Positions 1 through 9,204 are shown, counted from the first letter of the stretch. The stretch: DNA of 64,000 bases from Massilia sp. Se16.2.3 (GCF_014171595.1 NZ_CP050451.1:1736001-1800000), one strand, 5' to 3'. Numbers and translations: made by a program. Notes: a model not told the origin generated them from the letters alone.

Positions 1-498
1 GGCTTTGGGGTTATTGAAAAACACGGCAGCAAGCTGCGCTACATAGCCTCGGGCACCATCAAGACCGGACTCGAGGGTGCGCTGCCGCCGCGCCTGAAGA
101 TCATCCTCGACGGCGTGCGCGAAGTCGTGGCCACCTACGGCCCGCACTGCGCCGCCATCGAAAAAGTGTTCGTGAACGTCAATCCGCAGTCGACCCTGCT
201 GCTGGGCCAGGCGCGCGGCGCCGCGATCAGCGCGCTGGTGGGCGCCGACCTCGACGTGGCCGAATACTCGCCCACCCAGATCAAGCAATCCGTCGTCGGC
301 ACCGGCAAGGCCGCCAAGCCGCAGGTCCAGGACATGGTCGCGCGCCTGTTGATGCTGCCCGGCCTGCCCGGCAGCGATGCGGCCGATGCGCTGGGCGTGG
401 CCATTTGCCACGCGCACACCCACGACACGCTGGCGCTGCTGAACGTGCTCAGCCCGCAGAAGGCCACGCTGCGCATGAAGAACGGCCGCCTCGTCTAA
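1..498 (+). CDS. ruvC: Holliday junction resolvase RuvC, 5' truncated by window edge
   Basis: The frame is open from base 1 to the stop at 496-498, and the start lies left of the window. RuvC is the dimeric endonuclease that cuts Holliday junctions presented by RuvAB. The fragment carries the second catalytic glutamate in [10 protein letters not shown], the QARGAA helix, and the C-terminal pair of catalytic aspartates in [10 protein letters not shown]. The first catalytic aspartate of the family lies in the missing N-terminus. About 165 residues are present against a usual length of about 175-180, so only a short N-terminal piece is absent. ruvA follows after 26 bases, which supports a ruvCAB cluster. 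Identity is very secure. Confidence 0.97.
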   Translation, partial: GFGVIEKHGSKLRYIASGTIKTGLEGALPPRLKIILDGVREVVATYGPHCAAIEKVFVNVNPQSTLLLGQARGAAISALVGADLDVAEYSPTQIKQSVVGTGKAAKPQVQDMVARLLMLPGLPGSDAADALGVAICHAHTHDTLALLNVLSPQKATLRMKNGRLV

Positions 499-524
499 CT
501 GAACATCAAAAAGAAAGGCCCACC

Positions 525-1106
525 ATGATCGGTCGCATTTCCGGAATCCTGCTCGACAAAACCCCGCCGCAACTGCTGGTCGATTGCAACGGCGTCGGCT
601 ATGAAGTCGACGTGCCGATGAGCACCTATTACAACCTGCCGCATACCGGCGAAAAAGTCGTGCTGTTCACCCACCAGGCCATCCGCGAGGACGCGCACCT
701 GCTGTTCGGCTTCGGCACGGCCAGCGAGCGGGCACTGTTTCGCCAGCTGATCAAGATTACCGGCGTCGGCGCACGCACCGCGCTGGCGATCCTGTCGGGC
801 ATGACGGTGGCCGACCTGTCGCAGGCGGTGACGCTGCAGGAAGCCGGCCGCCTGGTGAAGATCCCCGGCATCGGCAAGAAGACCGCCGAACGCCTGCTGC
901 TGGAACTGAAAGGCAAGATCGGCGCCGACCTCGGCGTGGTCGGCGGCGGCGCCCCGCGCGACGATACGCAAGCGGACGCCATGAATGCGCTGCTGGCATT
1001 AGGGTATTCTGACAAGGAAGCGCTGGTCGCGACCAAGAACCTGCCCGAAGGCGCAAGCGTGTCGGACGCCATCAAGTTCGCACTGAAAGCGCTGTCCAAA
1101 GGATGA
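525..1106 (+). CDS. ruvA: Holliday junction DNA helicase subunit RuvA
   Basis: 193 residues, the normal RuvA length. RuvA binds the four-way junction as a tetramer and loads the RuvB motor. The N-terminal OB fold starts [10 protein letters not shown]. Two helix-hairpin-helix motifs follow, [13 protein letters not shown] near residue 80 and [16 protein letters not shown] near residue 115. A flexible linker rich in glycine leads to the C-terminal RuvB-contacting domain ([12 protein letters not shown]). I chose the ATG at 525 because GAAAGG lies 7 bases upstream and the protein then begins exactly as the family does; the frame is open further upstream without family similarity. It lies between ruvC and ruvB, 101 bases before ruvB. 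Confidence 0.98.
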   Translation: MIGRISGILLDKTPPQLLVDCNGVGYEVDVPMSTYYNLPHTGEKVVLFTHQAIREDAHLLFGFGTASERALFRQLIKITGVGARTALAILSGMTVADLSQAVTLQEAGRLVKIPGIGKKTAERLLLELKGKIGADLGVVGGGAPRDDTQADAMNALLALGYSDKEALVATKNLPEGASVSDAIKFALKALSKG

Positions 1107-1207
1107 GGCAGGATTTTCGCGCGGCACGCCGCGCGCCTGCCGAACGGGTTCGCCATGCAGGGCGAACCCTGGCCTGCGACCATACACGGTATTGTAGAGA
1201 TTAAGCA

Positions 1208-2269
1208 ATGAGCATCCAGACCGACAATTTCACCGAGCACCGCGTCATCGACGCGGCCCCGGCCTCGCCCAACGAGGAGGCGATCGAGCGCGCCTTGCGC
1301 CCGAAGCAGCTCGACGAATATGTCGGCCAGGTCAAGATCCGCGACCAGCTCGAGATCTTCATCTCCGCCGCTCGCAAGCGCCGCGAGGCGCTCGACCACA
1401 CGCTGCTGTTCGGCCCGCCGGGCCTCGGTAAAACCACGCTGGCCCACATCATTGCGCGCGAGATGGGCGTGAACCTGCGCCAGACTTCCGGCCCGGTGCT
1501 GGAGCGTCCGGGAGATCTGGCCGCGATCCTCACCAATCTCGAACCGAACGACGTGCTGTTCATCGACGAGATCCACCGCCTGTCGCCCGTCGTCGAGGAA
1601 ATCCTGTATCCGGCGCTCGAGGACTACCAGATCGACATCGTGATCGGCGAAGGGCCTGCCGCGCGTTCGGTGAAACTCGACCTGCAGCCGTTCACGCTGG
1701 TGGGCGCCACTACGCGCGCCGGCATGCTGACGAACCCGCTGCGCGACCGTTTCGGCATCGTCGCCCGCCTCGAGTTCTACAACGTCGAGGAGCTGACCAA
1801 GATCGTCACCCGCAGCGCAGCCCTGCTGGAAGCACCGATCAACCAGGAAGGTGCACGCGAAGTGGCGCTGCGCGCACGCGGCACCCCGCGTATCGCCAAC
1901 CGCCTGCTGCGCCGCGTGCGCGACTATGCGGAAGTGAAGGGCAATGGCGAGATCACCAAGGACATGGCCGACCGCGCCTTGCTCATGCTCGACGTCGACT
2001 CGGTCGGCTTCGACGTCATGGACCGCAAACTGCTGGAAGCGGTGCTGTTCAAGTTCGGCGGGGGCCCGGTCGGCATCGGCAACCTGGCGGCGGCGATCGG
2101 CGAAGCGGCCGACACCATCGAGGACGTGCTCGAGCCCTACCTGATCCAGCAAGGCTACCTGCAGCGCACTCCGCGCGGACGTATCGCGACGCCGGCGGCG
2201 TATCAACACTTCGGCGTGGCCGCACCGCGCATCAGCCCGACCGGCGACCTCTGGGACAATTTGCGATGA
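1208..2269 (+). CDS. ruvB: Holliday junction DNA helicase ATPase RuvB
   Basis: 353 residues, usual length for this AAA+ hexameric motor that drives branch migration with RuvA. Visible motifs in order are Walker [10 protein letters not shown] (residues 69-77), Walker [10 protein letters not shown] with D120 and E121, sensor 1 GATTRAG, the arginine-finger segment LRDRFGI, and the C-terminal winged helix that includes the stretch [16 protein letters not shown]. The gene sits directly downstream of ruvA on the same strand; the 101-base gap contains no obvious terminator, so co-transcription is likely but not shown. All key residues are present. Confidence 0.98.
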   Translation: MSIQTDNFTEHRVIDAAPASPNEEAIERALRPKQLDEYVGQVKIRDQLEIFISAARKRREALDHTLLFGPPGLGKTTLAHIIAREMGVNLRQTSGPVLERPGDLAAILTNLEPNDVLFIDEIHRLSPVVEEILYPALEDYQIDIVIGEGPAARSVKLDLQPFTLVGATTRAGMLTNPLRDRFGIVARLEFYNVEELTKIVTRSAALLEAPINQEGAREVALRARGTPRIANRLLRRVRDYAEVKGNGEITKDMADRALLMLDVDSVGFDVMDRKLLEAVLFKFGGGPVGIGNLAAAIGEAADTIEDVLEPYLIQQGYLQRTPRGRIATPAAYQHFGVAAPRISPTGDLWDNLR

Positions 2270-2297
2270 GCCTCCGTTGAGCACGAATCCTGGCCAG

Positions 2298-2753
2298 ATG
2301 CAGATCTGGGTCGACGCCGACGCCTGTCCCGCCGTCATCAAGGACATCCTGTACCGGGTGGCCGAGCGCACGCAGATCCCCGTGACGCTGGTGGCGAACC
2401 AGCTGATGCGCGTGCCGGGCTCGAAATTCATCCGTGCGCTTCAGGTGCCCAGCGGCCCTGACGTGGCCGACGCCGAGATCGTCGAACGCCTCAGCCCCGG
2501 CGACCTGGTCGTCACCGGCGACATCCCGCTGGCGGCGCAGGTGCTGGAGAAGGGCGGCTACGCCCTCAACCCGCGCGGCGACTTTTATACGAAGGACACC
2601 ATCGCCCAGCAACTGACGATGCGCGCCTTCATGGAAGAACTGCGCAGCGGCGGCGTCGACACCGGCGGCCCGCCCGCCTTCAGCCAGGCCGACCGCCAGC
2701 AATTCGCGAATGCCCTCGACCGGCACCTGGCACGCCACCGTCCGCGCAGCTGA
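2298..2753 (+). CDS. YaiI/YqxD family (DUF188) protein
   Basis: 151 residues. The start [11 protein letters not shown] matches the YaiI/YqxD (DUF188) family, whose members carry an N-terminal acidic VDADACP motif and a PIN-like fold; function is not established. Other recognisable blocks are VTGDIPLAA and LNPRGDFYT, followed by [15 protein letters not shown] at 2277 would add seven residues (STNPGQ and the initiator), but family members start at the ATG used here. The gene begins 28 bases after ruvB. The stop overlaps a short 10-base tandem repeat. Confidence 0.85.
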   Translation: MQIWVDADACPAVIKDILYRVAERTQIPVTLVANQLMRVPGSKFIRALQVPSGPDVADAEIVERLSPGDLVVTGDIPLAAQVLEKGGYALNPRGDFYTKDTIAQQLTMRAFMEELRSGGVDTGGPPAFSQADRQQFANALDRHLARHRPRS

Positions 2754-2774
2754 CCGCAGCTGACCGCAGCTGAC
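2745..2774. repeat. Three tandem copies of a 10-base unit
   Basis: The unit CGCAGCTGAC occurs three times head to tail and overlaps the stop codon of the DUF188 gene. Each copy supplies a TGA but only the first is in frame. It is a simple-sequence duplication with no visible function. Confidence 0.8.
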
Positions 2775-2863
2775 ATTTGTCACCTTAAACTGGTGGCAGC
2801 TGCTTCTGTTGCGGCGTCCTCGCCAAACGCATACTGGGCTCATACCAACACGGGAGAGCCCTG

Positions 2864-4663
2864 ATGAACACCACCACCCTGAAAACCCTGCTGCTGTGCG
2901 CCGGCATCGCTTGCAGCCAGGCCGCCCTGGCCGCCGCCACCCTGGTACGCGACGTGCGCGTCTTCGACGGCGAGAAAGTGCACGAGCGCCGCTCGGTGCT
3001 GTTCGAAAACGGCAAGATCGCCGACGCCGACTTCCGTGGCGCCGCCCCCGCCGGCAGTCGCATCGTCGAAGGCGCCGGCCGCACGCTGCTGCCCGGCCTG
3101 ATCGACGCCCACACCCACGCCTTTGCCTTCCAGGAGTTGCCGGTGCTGTTCGGCGTGACGACCCAGATCGACATGTTCACCGACATTGGCATGATGAAAA
3201 AGGCCAGGGAAGAGATGGCACAGGGACGCCGCCATGACCACGCCGACCTGTTTTCGGCCGGCACCCTGGTCACCGCCCCGCACGGCCATGGTACCCAGTT
3301 CGGCGTCGCCATCCCCACCATCACCGGGCCGGAACAGGCCCAGGCCTTTGTCGACGAGCGCATCGCCGAAGGCTCGGACTTCATCAAGATCGTCATGGAA
3401 AGCGGCTACGGCTTCCCCTCGCTCGACCTGGCCACGGCGAAGGCAGTAATCGAGGCGGCGCACCGGCGCGGCAAGCTGGCCGTGGTCCACATCGGCACCG
3501 AGAAGGATGCGCGCGCCGTGCTGGAAGCGGGCGCCGACGGCCTGGTGCACCTGTTCCCGGCGGCATCCGCCGATGCGCAAGGCCTGGCGCGCCTGGCCGC
3601 CAGCCGCGGCGCCTTCGTCATCCCGACCTTCACCGTACTGGAAAGCATGGCGGGCTGGCGCGGCGACGACCTGCTGGCCGATCCCGCTCTGGCCAAACCT
3701 GCTCGGCAAGGACGCGCAGGCCCCGCTCAAGGCACGCTACGGCAATACGTCGCATCCCGAGCGGCTGGCGGCGCCCAAGGCCGTCACCGCGGCGCTGGTC
3801 AAAGCGGGCGTACCGGTGCTGGCCGGCACCGACGCCGGCAACCCCGGCACCCAGTACGGCGTGAGCATGCACCGCGAGATGGCGGCCTGGTCGAAGCGGG
3901 CCTGACCCCGGCGCAGGCTCTGGCCGCCGCCACCAGCGTGCCGGCGAAAGTGTTCAAGCTGGGTGGGCGCGGCCGCATCGACAAGGGCTACAAGGCCGAC
4001 CTGCTGCTGGTGGAGGGTAACCCTGCGGCCGACATCCCGGCCACGCGCCGCATCGTCGAAGTGTGGAAGGACGGCGAGCGCGAACGCGCTGCGCGCGGGC
4101 CAGCGCCAGCAGGTGGCGCAAGCCGCCCAGGAAGCCGCCAGGGGCAGGGCGGCATCTCCCTGCCGGCGGACGGGCGCATCAGCCGCTTCAGCGAGAAGGG
4201 GCTGGCCAGTCCCTTCGGCATGGGATGGGGACCGTCGACCGACGGTTTCGCGGGCGGCAAATCCACCGTGGCCTTGAAGACGGGAGCGGTGCTGGCGGAT
4301 GGCGAGGTGCCGCTCGCGATCGAGGCCAAGGTGGCGCCGGGCCTGCCCTTCGCCTGGGCCGGCGTGGCCTTCATGCCTGGCGCGCGGCCGATGGAGCCGG
4401 TGAACCTGTCCGCCGCCAACAGCGTGCGCTTCAAGGTGCGCGGCGACGGCAAGACTTACCAGATCATGGCGATGACGGACGGTGTACGCATTCCCGCCGC
4501 CAAGTCCTTTGTCGCGGGACCGGAATGGACGGAAGTGTCCGTTCCCTTCAGCGAGCTGAAAGGCTTCGATCCGTCGGCGATGACCATGTTAGGATTCAAC
4601 GCCGGTCCGCAGCCGGGCGACTATCGCTTCGAGATCGCCGACGTGCGCCTGCTGGCACAATAA
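2864..4663 (+). CDS. Secreted metal-dependent amidohydrolase with C-terminal CIA30-like domain (two pairs of compensating frameshifts)
   Basis: 599 codons open throughout. A signal peptide (residues 1-24, ending AALAA) leads into an amidohydrolase domain with metal ligands in LIDAHTHAF, a conserved IKIVMESG strand, LAVVHIGTEKDA and GLVHLFP. After about residue 430 comes a CIA30-like beta-sandwich (GGISLPADGRISRFSEKG onward). Two segments in this frame are composition-biased nonsense. Between about 3696 and 3891 the conserved text is in the next frame (NLLGKDAQAPLKARYG, then VPVLAGTDAGNPGTQYG with the catalytic aspartate). Between about 4085 and 4140 it is again in that frame (ALRAGQRQQVAQAAQEAAR). 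Two insertion/deletion pairs therefore cancel. Read literally, the enzyme lacks its TDAGNP aspartate. Substrate unknown; a cyclic dipeptidase or imidazolonepropionase-like role is possible. Confidence 0.8.
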   Translation: MNTTTLKTLLLCAGIACSQAALAAATLVRDVRVFDGEKVHERRSVLFENGKIADADFRGAAPAGSRIVEGAGRTLLPGLIDAHTHAFAFQELPVLFGVTTQIDMFTDIGMMKKAREEMAQGRRHDHADLFSAGTLVTAPHGHGTQFGVAIPTITGPEQAQAFVDERIAEGSDFIKIVMESGYGFPSLDLATAKAVIEAAHRRGKLAVVHIGTEKDARAVLEAGADGLVHLFPAASADAQGLARLAASRGAFVIPTFTVLESMAGWRGDDLLADPALAKPARQGRAGPAQGTLRQYVASRAAGGAQGRHRGAGQSGRTGAGRHRRRQPRHPVRREHAPRDGGLVEAGLTPAQALAAATSVPAKVFKLGGRGRIDKGYKADLLLVEGNPAADIPATRRIVEVWKDGERERAARGPAPAGGASRPGSRQGQGGISLPADGRISRFSEKGLASPFGMGWGPSTDGFAGGKSTVALKTGAVLADGEVPLAIEAKVAPGLPFAWAGVAFMPGARPMEPVNLSAANSVRFKVRGDGKTYQIMAMTDGVRIPAAKSFVAGPEWTEVSVPFSELKGFDPSAMTMLGFNAGPQPGDYRFEIADVRLLAQ

Positions 4664-4681
4664 CGACTACCACAGGAAGAG

Positions 4682-5827
4682 ATGAACACGATCACGCAGG
4701 CGATGCGGCGCGTATGGACGGGGCCCTGGCTTCCGCCCGAGCAGGGCAAGCGGCCCTACCTCTGGCTGCTGAGCCTTGGCTACATGTTCTGGAAGTACGC
4801 CTACGTACCACCGAGCCTGCGCGAGGCGCTGCTGCTGTCGCTGACCCTGGTGGTCTTCTTCTGGCTGTACTGCGCCAGCTACTGGGCGCGCGGCAGGCAA
4901 GTCGCCGCCTGCATGCTGGTCAGCTGCCTGATCGGCGCTGCCTGGGTGCGCTGGAACGTGGGCGCCGCCACTTTCTTCATCTTCGCCTGTGCCATGGCCG
5001 GCCAGATCGTCTCGGTGCGGCATGCCATGCTGTCGATCGCCGGCGTCATCGCCTTTGGCGGGCTGGCCGCGCTGCTGATCGAGGAAACGCGCATGTGCTG
5101 GCTGTTCCTGATGCCGCTGCTGACCGTCAGCCTGCCGGTGGGCATCGGCGCCGTGCTGGACGCACGCCTGCGCCGTTCGCGCGAGGCGCTGCTGCGCAAG
5201 CAGGAGGAGGTCGAGCACATGGCCACCATCGCCGAGCGCGAACGGATCTCGCGCGACCTGCACGATTTGCTGGGGCATTCGCTGTCGATGATTACCCTGA
5301 AGGCGGAACTCGCCGGCAAGCTGCTGGACCATGAGGGCGGAGGCGACGCCGCCCGCGTCGCCGCCAGGCGCGAGATCGCCGACATCGAGCAGGCCGCGCG
5401 CCAGACGCTGGCCGAAGTGCGCGCGGCCGTCAGCGGCTACCGCGAGAGCGGCCTGGCACAAGCCCTCGCCAGCGCCCGCGCCAGCCTCGCCGCGGCCGAT
5501 GTCGAACTGGACGAGCAGGTCGCGCGCGTGCCGCTGGCACCGGCCGCCGAACACGTGCTGGCATTGGCGCTGCGCGAAGCCGTCACCAACGTGGTGCGCC
5601 ACGCCGGCGCGCGCCGCTGCACGCTGTCGCTGGGGCTGGAGGAGGGCAATGCGGTGCTGCGCGTTGCCGACGACGGCACCCGCCTGCGCGGCGAACACGA
5701 CCTACGTCACGGCAACGGCCTGGCCGGCATGCAGGAACGTGCCGCATCCCTTGGCGGCAGGCTGGCGCTGCGTGTCGGCGCCGGGCTGGCGCTGGAACTG
5801 CGCGTGCCCGCCGGAGGCGCGGCATGA
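4682..5827 (+). CDS. DesK/NarX-type sensor histidine kinase
   Basis: 381 residues. Four to six hydrophobic segments fill residues 25-160, giving a membrane-embedded sensor without a large periplasmic domain. A short coiled coil (RRSREALLRKQEEVEHM) then leads to the HisKA_3 dimerisation domain with the phospho-accepting H194 in ISRDLHDLLGHSLSM. The ATPase domain has the N box LREAVTNVVRHAGAR and the G box NGLAGMQERAASLGG. This class phosphorylates NarL/LuxR-type regulators, and one follows with a 4-base ATGA overlap, so the two are translationally coupled. The signal sensed cannot be told from the sequence. Confidence 0.93.
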   Translation: MNTITQAMRRVWTGPWLPPEQGKRPYLWLLSLGYMFWKYAYVPPSLREALLLSLTLVVFFWLYCASYWARGRQVAACMLVSCLIGAAWVRWNVGAATFFIFACAMAGQIVSVRHAMLSIAGVIAFGGLAALLIEETRMCWLFLMPLLTVSLPVGIGAVLDARLRRSREALLRKQEEVEHMATIAERERISRDLHDLLGHSLSMITLKAELAGKLLDHEGGGDAARVAARREIADIEQAARQTLAEVRAAVSGYRESGLAQALASARASLAAADVELDEQVARVPLAPAAEHVLALALREAVTNVVRHAGARRCTLSLGLEEGNAVLRVADDGTRLRGEHDLRHGNGLAGMQERAASLGGRLALRVGAGLALELRVPAGGAA

Positions 5828-6428
5828 TCCGGGTCCTGATCGCCGAAGACCAGGCCTTGGTACGGGGCGCGCTGGCGGCCCTGCTCGGACTGGAACCGGA
5901 CCTCGAAGTGGTTGGCACCGCAACCGACGGCAGGCAGGCGCTGGGGCTGTGTGCCGAGCTCAAACCCGACGTGGTGCTGACCGACATCGAGATGCCGCAC
6001 CTGACCGGCCTGGAGCTGGCGGCGCGCCTGGCCGAGGAGGGCGCCGCCTGCCGCGTCCTGATCGTAACCACGTTTGGGCGCAGCGGCTACCTGCGCCGCG
6101 CGCTGGCGGCCGGGGTACGCGGCTACCTGCTCAGGATGCGCCCGCCGAGACGCTGGCAGCCGCGATCCGTACCGTGCACGGCGGCGGCATGACGGTGGCG
6201 CCGGAGCTGGCCGTGGCCAGCTGGAGCGGCGGAACCGATCCGCTCACCGAACGCGAACGCCAGGTCCTGCGCCTGGCGGGGGAGGGCAGCAGCAGCGCCG
6301 ACATCGCGCGCCAGGTGCACCTGTCCGAAGGCACGGTGCGCAACTACCTGTCCGAAGCCATCAGCAAGCTCAACGCGGGCAACCGGGTCGAAGCCTATCG
6401 CCTCGCGCGCGACGCCGGATGGCTCTGA
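5824..6428 (+). pseudogene. NarL/LuxR-type response regulator, one frameshift at about 6133
   Basis: Partner of the upstream kinase. The receiver domain starts MIRVLIAEDQALVRG, with phosphorylation site D54 in VVLTDIEMPHL and the switch threonine in VTTFGRSGYL. At GYLL the frame is lost: the sequence reads CTC AGG ATG where the family has KDAPAETLAAAI, consistent with one missing A near 6133-6134. The remainder continues in the next frame to 6428 with an intact LuxR helix-turn-helix (LTERERQVLRLAGEG, then LSEGTVRNYLSEAISKL). As written, translation stops at 6192 without a DNA-binding domain. With one base restored the protein is about 201 residues, the normal length. I read this as a sequence error more likely than a real mutation. 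Confidence 0.85.
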
Positions 6429-6513
6429 GGAGTACCTGCGGCCAGCCGGAACGTAGCGCCGTCCAGCTTGCTTATCTGTCATCATCCCCACGGATGCGCG
6501 AGAGGAGCGGCAA

Positions 6514-7008
6514 GTGTGGATGGAACGTAGCTGGATGATCGTGGTGCAGGAGTTTTCCGACCTGGGCGATGTGGAAGGCATTACCCGTGTCGTCGTGCGC
6601 CTGCTGGTGGCGGTGGTGCTGGGCGGGATGCTCGGCTATGAGCGCGAATCGGTCGGCGCCTCGGCCGGCCTGCGCACCCACATGCTGGTGTCGCTCGGCT
6701 CGGCCATGTTCGTGCTGATCCCGCTGCAGGCAGGCATGGAGATCGATGACCTGTCGCGCGTGCTGCAAGGCATCACCGCCGGCATCGGCTTCCTCGGCGC
6801 CGGCGCCATCCTCAAGCACAGCAACAAGAACGACATTCGCGGGCTGACGACGGCCGCCAGCGTCTGGCTGACGTCGGCCATCGGTATTGCCGCCGGCATG
6901 GGGCGCGAGGCGACCGCCGTGCTGAGCGCGCTGTTTGCCCTCGTCATCCTTGCCATTCTGCGCACCAGCCCTAAGCGGGGCGCCGACAAGCAGGGGCGCG
7001 ACCGCTAG
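6514..7008 (+). CDS. MgtC/SapB family inner-membrane protein
   Basis: 164 residues. The family fingerprint is clear: RLLVAVVLGGMLGYERE in the first helix, GLRTHMLVSLGSAMF, then GITAGIGFLGAGAILK and IRGLTTAASVWLTSAIG. There are four to five membrane helices. MgtC-type proteins are linked to survival in low magnesium and to virulence in Salmonella; the short SapB-like form without the C-terminal ACT-like domain is common in environmental bacteria and its role is less clear. The start used is GTG at 6514, six bases after AGGAG (6503-6507); the ATG at 6520 is an alternative two codons in. Confidence 0.9.
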   Translation: MWMERSWMIVVQEFSDLGDVEGITRVVVRLLVAVVLGGMLGYERESVGASAGLRTHMLVSLGSAMFVLIPLQAGMEIDDLSRVLQGITAGIGFLGAGAILKHSNKNDIRGLTTAASVWLTSAIGIAAGMGREATAVLSALFALVILAILRTSPKRGADKQGRDR

Positions 7009-7105
7009 GTTCGCCAGCATTCGTTTTCATCAGGCAAGCGGGCGCCTCGTCCGTGCCGGTTTGCTAGGATAACTCGCCTGGTGAAAACCTTGTGGCGAGG
7101 CGCCC

Positions 7106-7309
7106 ATGTCAGGAAATCAAGCGGACCCACGGACCGACAGCTACACGGCTGCGCGCGTCAACGATGCCCTGAATATCCTGCGCAAGGATGGCATGAATCC
7201 CGCGCTGGAATTCATGCAGCTGGTCGGCGTGCCGCGGCGCGTCGCCATGCGTGTGTTGAGTTTGCCCGAGCAGCAGCGCTGCGCCGATCGCCGCCGCGCG
7301 GCCAGGTAA
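7106..7309 (+). CDS. Small conserved-looking hypothetical protein
   Basis: 67 residues, not recognised. It is a soluble, basic, mostly helical chain beginning MSGNQADPRTDSYTAARV and containing a segment with alternating helix-favouring residues (ALEFMQLVGVPRRVAMRVL), ending in an arginine-rich tail. A weak GAGG lies upstream of the ATG. Codon use is like its neighbours. The length and the absence of an overlapping better frame favour a real gene, but no domain can be named. Confidence 0.5.
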   Translation: MSGNQADPRTDSYTAARVNDALNILRKDGMNPALEFMQLVGVPRRVAMRVLSLPEQQRCADRRRAAR

Positions 7310-7508
7310 GCCCTTGCAACCGAAACAATCTTCCCGTATTTATGTTGCCGTACACCAACATAAGTTGGATGTGAGCGAGGTTTTGCTTCCTCCAAGGCCG
7401 AGTCCCTTCTTAGAATGTAAAAGCCGAACAAGGTCGATCTGACCTTTTCCCCGCTTCTTACTTTCTATTTTCCGGTGCCTTTGCGCATCGGAGCAAAGGA
7501 CCATCATC

Positions 7509-8660
7509 ATGGCTGTTCCCCAGTTCTTTCGCCAGCGCGCCCTGGCGGCGCTCGTGGCCACCGCCTGCCTGAGCCCGTTCGCTGCCAGTGCCGCGGACGA
7601 GGACACGGCGGCGTCGCGCCTCCACGTCAGTGGTTTTGCCTCGATCGTTGCCGGCCGCAACATCGATTCGCCGACCCAGCCCGATTATGCCGGCCCCAGC
7701 ACCCTCGGTGGCCGTGCCTGCCCCTGCTATATCACCGACTGGACCAATGGCAGCGTGTATGGCGACGACCTGACTTTCAAGCCGGAATCGCGCGCCGGCA
7801 TCCAGCTGCGCTACAACGCCACCGACAAGCTGTACTTCGTTACCCAGGTCGTCACCCGTGCGGTCGAACCGAAGCCAGCGGTCGAGTGGGCCTACGGCAG
7901 CTACAAGCTCAACGATAACCTGGAAGTCCAGGCCGGCCGCAAACGCATTCCGCTGTACTACTACTCCGATTTCCAGGACGTCGGCACGGCCTACCCATGG
8001 ATCGGCACCCCGCCCGAACTGTATGGCTGGGAAGTGACGAACTACAACGGCGCCAGCGTTCGCTACAAGACCAAGCTGGGCCGTATCAACCTGAGCTCGA
8101 GCGTGTTTGGCGGCAAGGAAACCAAGAAGGAAACGCCGTACTACGCCATGTTCACCGAGGGCGACACCAAGGTCACCTGGCGCAACCTGGTCGGCGGCGA
8201 CCTCGAGGCCAGCCGTGGCCCGCTGACCGTGCGCGCCGTGTACATGCAGGCGCAAGTCGATACCAGCAACGCCACCACCGAATGGAGCGATACCGCACGC
8301 CTGCGCGCCTTTGGCCTGGCGGCCAACCTCGATTTCGACGACTGGTTCGTGCTGAGCGAAGTGACCCGCCTGTCGCGTACCTACGACGCCTACCGCGTCG
8401 ACGCGCCGGCCTACACCATCGGCGCCGGTTACCGCTGGGGCAGCTGGACCCCGATGCTCAACTTCGCGCACTACGAAGAGAAGAGCACCGACCACGACTG
8501 GTACGAGCCCGCCGCCTACCAGCGCGCCTCGCTGACGCTGCGCTACGACATCAACGAAACCAGCAGCGTGAAAGTCCAGTTCGACAAGTACAAGGACACC
8601 ACCCATAACTTCGGCGACGACCTCAAGGCCCTGCGCGCGGCCTACGAAATGGTGTTCTGA
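7509..8660 (+). CDS. Outer-membrane porin-like beta-barrel protein
   Basis: 383 residues with a signal peptide cut after about ASAAD (residue 29). The mature chain is full of alternating polar/aromatic strands typical of a 16-strand type barrel (LHVSGFASIVAG, AGIQLRYNATDKLYFVTQVV, EWAYGSYKLNDNLEVQAGR) and ends in a terminal F (AAYEMVF), the usual outer-membrane assembly signal. A motif GRACPCYITDW holds two cysteines, unusual for a porin. It is followed 14 bases later by a small periplasmic binding-like protein, and the pair ends at a strong terminator at 9111. The pairing suggests uptake of a small anion, but the substrate is not evident. Confidence 0.85.
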   Translation: MAVPQFFRQRALAALVATACLSPFAASAADEDTAASRLHVSGFASIVAGRNIDSPTQPDYAGPSTLGGRACPCYITDWTNGSVYGDDLTFKPESRAGIQLRYNATDKLYFVTQVVTRAVEPKPAVEWAYGSYKLNDNLEVQAGRKRIPLYYYSDFQDVGTAYPWIGTPPELYGWEVTNYNGASVRYKTKLGRINLSSSVFGGKETKKETPYYAMFTEGDTKVTWRNLVGGDLEASRGPLTVRAVYMQAQVDTSNATTEWSDTARLRAFGLAANLDFDDWFVLSEVTRLSRTYDAYRVDAPAYTIGAGYRWGSWTPMLNFAHYEEKSTDHDWYEPAAYQRASLTLRYDINETSSVKVQFDKYKDTTHNFGDDLKALRAAYEMVF

Positions 8661-8674
8661 GCAAAGGAAACAAG

Positions 8675-9082
8675 ATGAAAAAGATGATCAACATTGTCGG
8701 CCTGTCGCTGGGACTGGCCGTGGCCGCCAGTGCCGGCGCCGAAGTGGTCGTGGTGGCCGGTGCCGCCAGCCCGGTCGCGAAAATGACGAGCGACCAGGTC
8801 GCTGACCTCTACCTGGGCAAGTCCAGCGGTCCTGCCCTGATCGACCAGGACAAGAACTCGGCGGCACGCACCGAGTTCCTGGAAAAAGTGGCCTCGAAAA
8901 AGGGCGCCCAATACGAAGCGACCTGGGCGAAGATCGAGTTTTCCGGCAAGGGCATGCGCCCCAAGGTGCACGCATCCGATGCGGCCGTCAAAAAAGCCCT
9001 GGCGGCCGATCCGAACGCGATCGGCTATATCGACAAGGATGCGGTGGACGGCAGCGTCAAGGTGCTGCTCTCGGTGCAGTAA
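8675..9082 (+). CDS. Small periplasmic PBP-like (PstS-family-like) protein
   Basis: 135 residues with a signal peptide (cut after ASAGA). The remainder resembles half of a phosphate-binding-type periplasmic domain: MTSDQVADLYLGKS (the segment that in PstS-like proteins follows the first strand), an SARTEFLEKV helix, and AADPNAIGYIDKDAVDGSVKVLL near the end. Full PstS is about 330 residues, so this is a single-lobe or minimal version, a form seen in proteins annotated as phosphate ABC transporter substrate-binding. No ABC permease is nearby. It is the second gene of a two-gene unit with the porin. Confidence 0.75.
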   Translation: MKKMINIVGLSLGLAVAASAGAEVVVVAGAASPVAKMTSDQVADLYLGKSSGPALIDQDKNSAARTEFLEKVASKKGAQYEATWAKIEFSGKGMRPKVHASDAAVKKALAADPNAIGYIDKDAVDGSVKVLLSVQ

Positions 9083-9110
9083 CCGCCGGTTGCACAGCAT
9101 CCCGCACGAG

Positions 9111-9145
9111 TCCCTGCGCCAGCCCCTGGCGCAGGGATTTTTTTT
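9111..9145 (+). terminator. Rho-independent terminator of the porin/PBP-like unit
   Basis: An 11-base perfect stem TCCCTGCGCCA / TGGCGCAGGGA with a five-base loop is followed by eight T residues, 29 bases after the stop of the PBP-like gene. Confidence 0.93.
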
Positions 9146-9162
9146 CGCGCGTCCGGCGTAAT

Positions 9163-9187
9163 AAAAAAGCGGCCACGCGGGCCGCTT
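9163..9187 (-). terminator. Rho-independent terminator for the DUF2147 gene
   Basis: Stem AAGCGGCC / GGCCGCTT with a run of A on the left, which is a T tract on the minus strand. It lies just past the stop of the convergent minus-strand gene, so two terminators stand back to back here. Confidence 0.85.
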
Positions 9188-9204
9188 CGATGGAGCGCGG
9201 GCTG

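Noticed and set aside
629..2431. A 600-codon minus-strand frame across ruvA and ruvB
   Set aside because: It crosses two certain genes and their spacer and has antisense composition.
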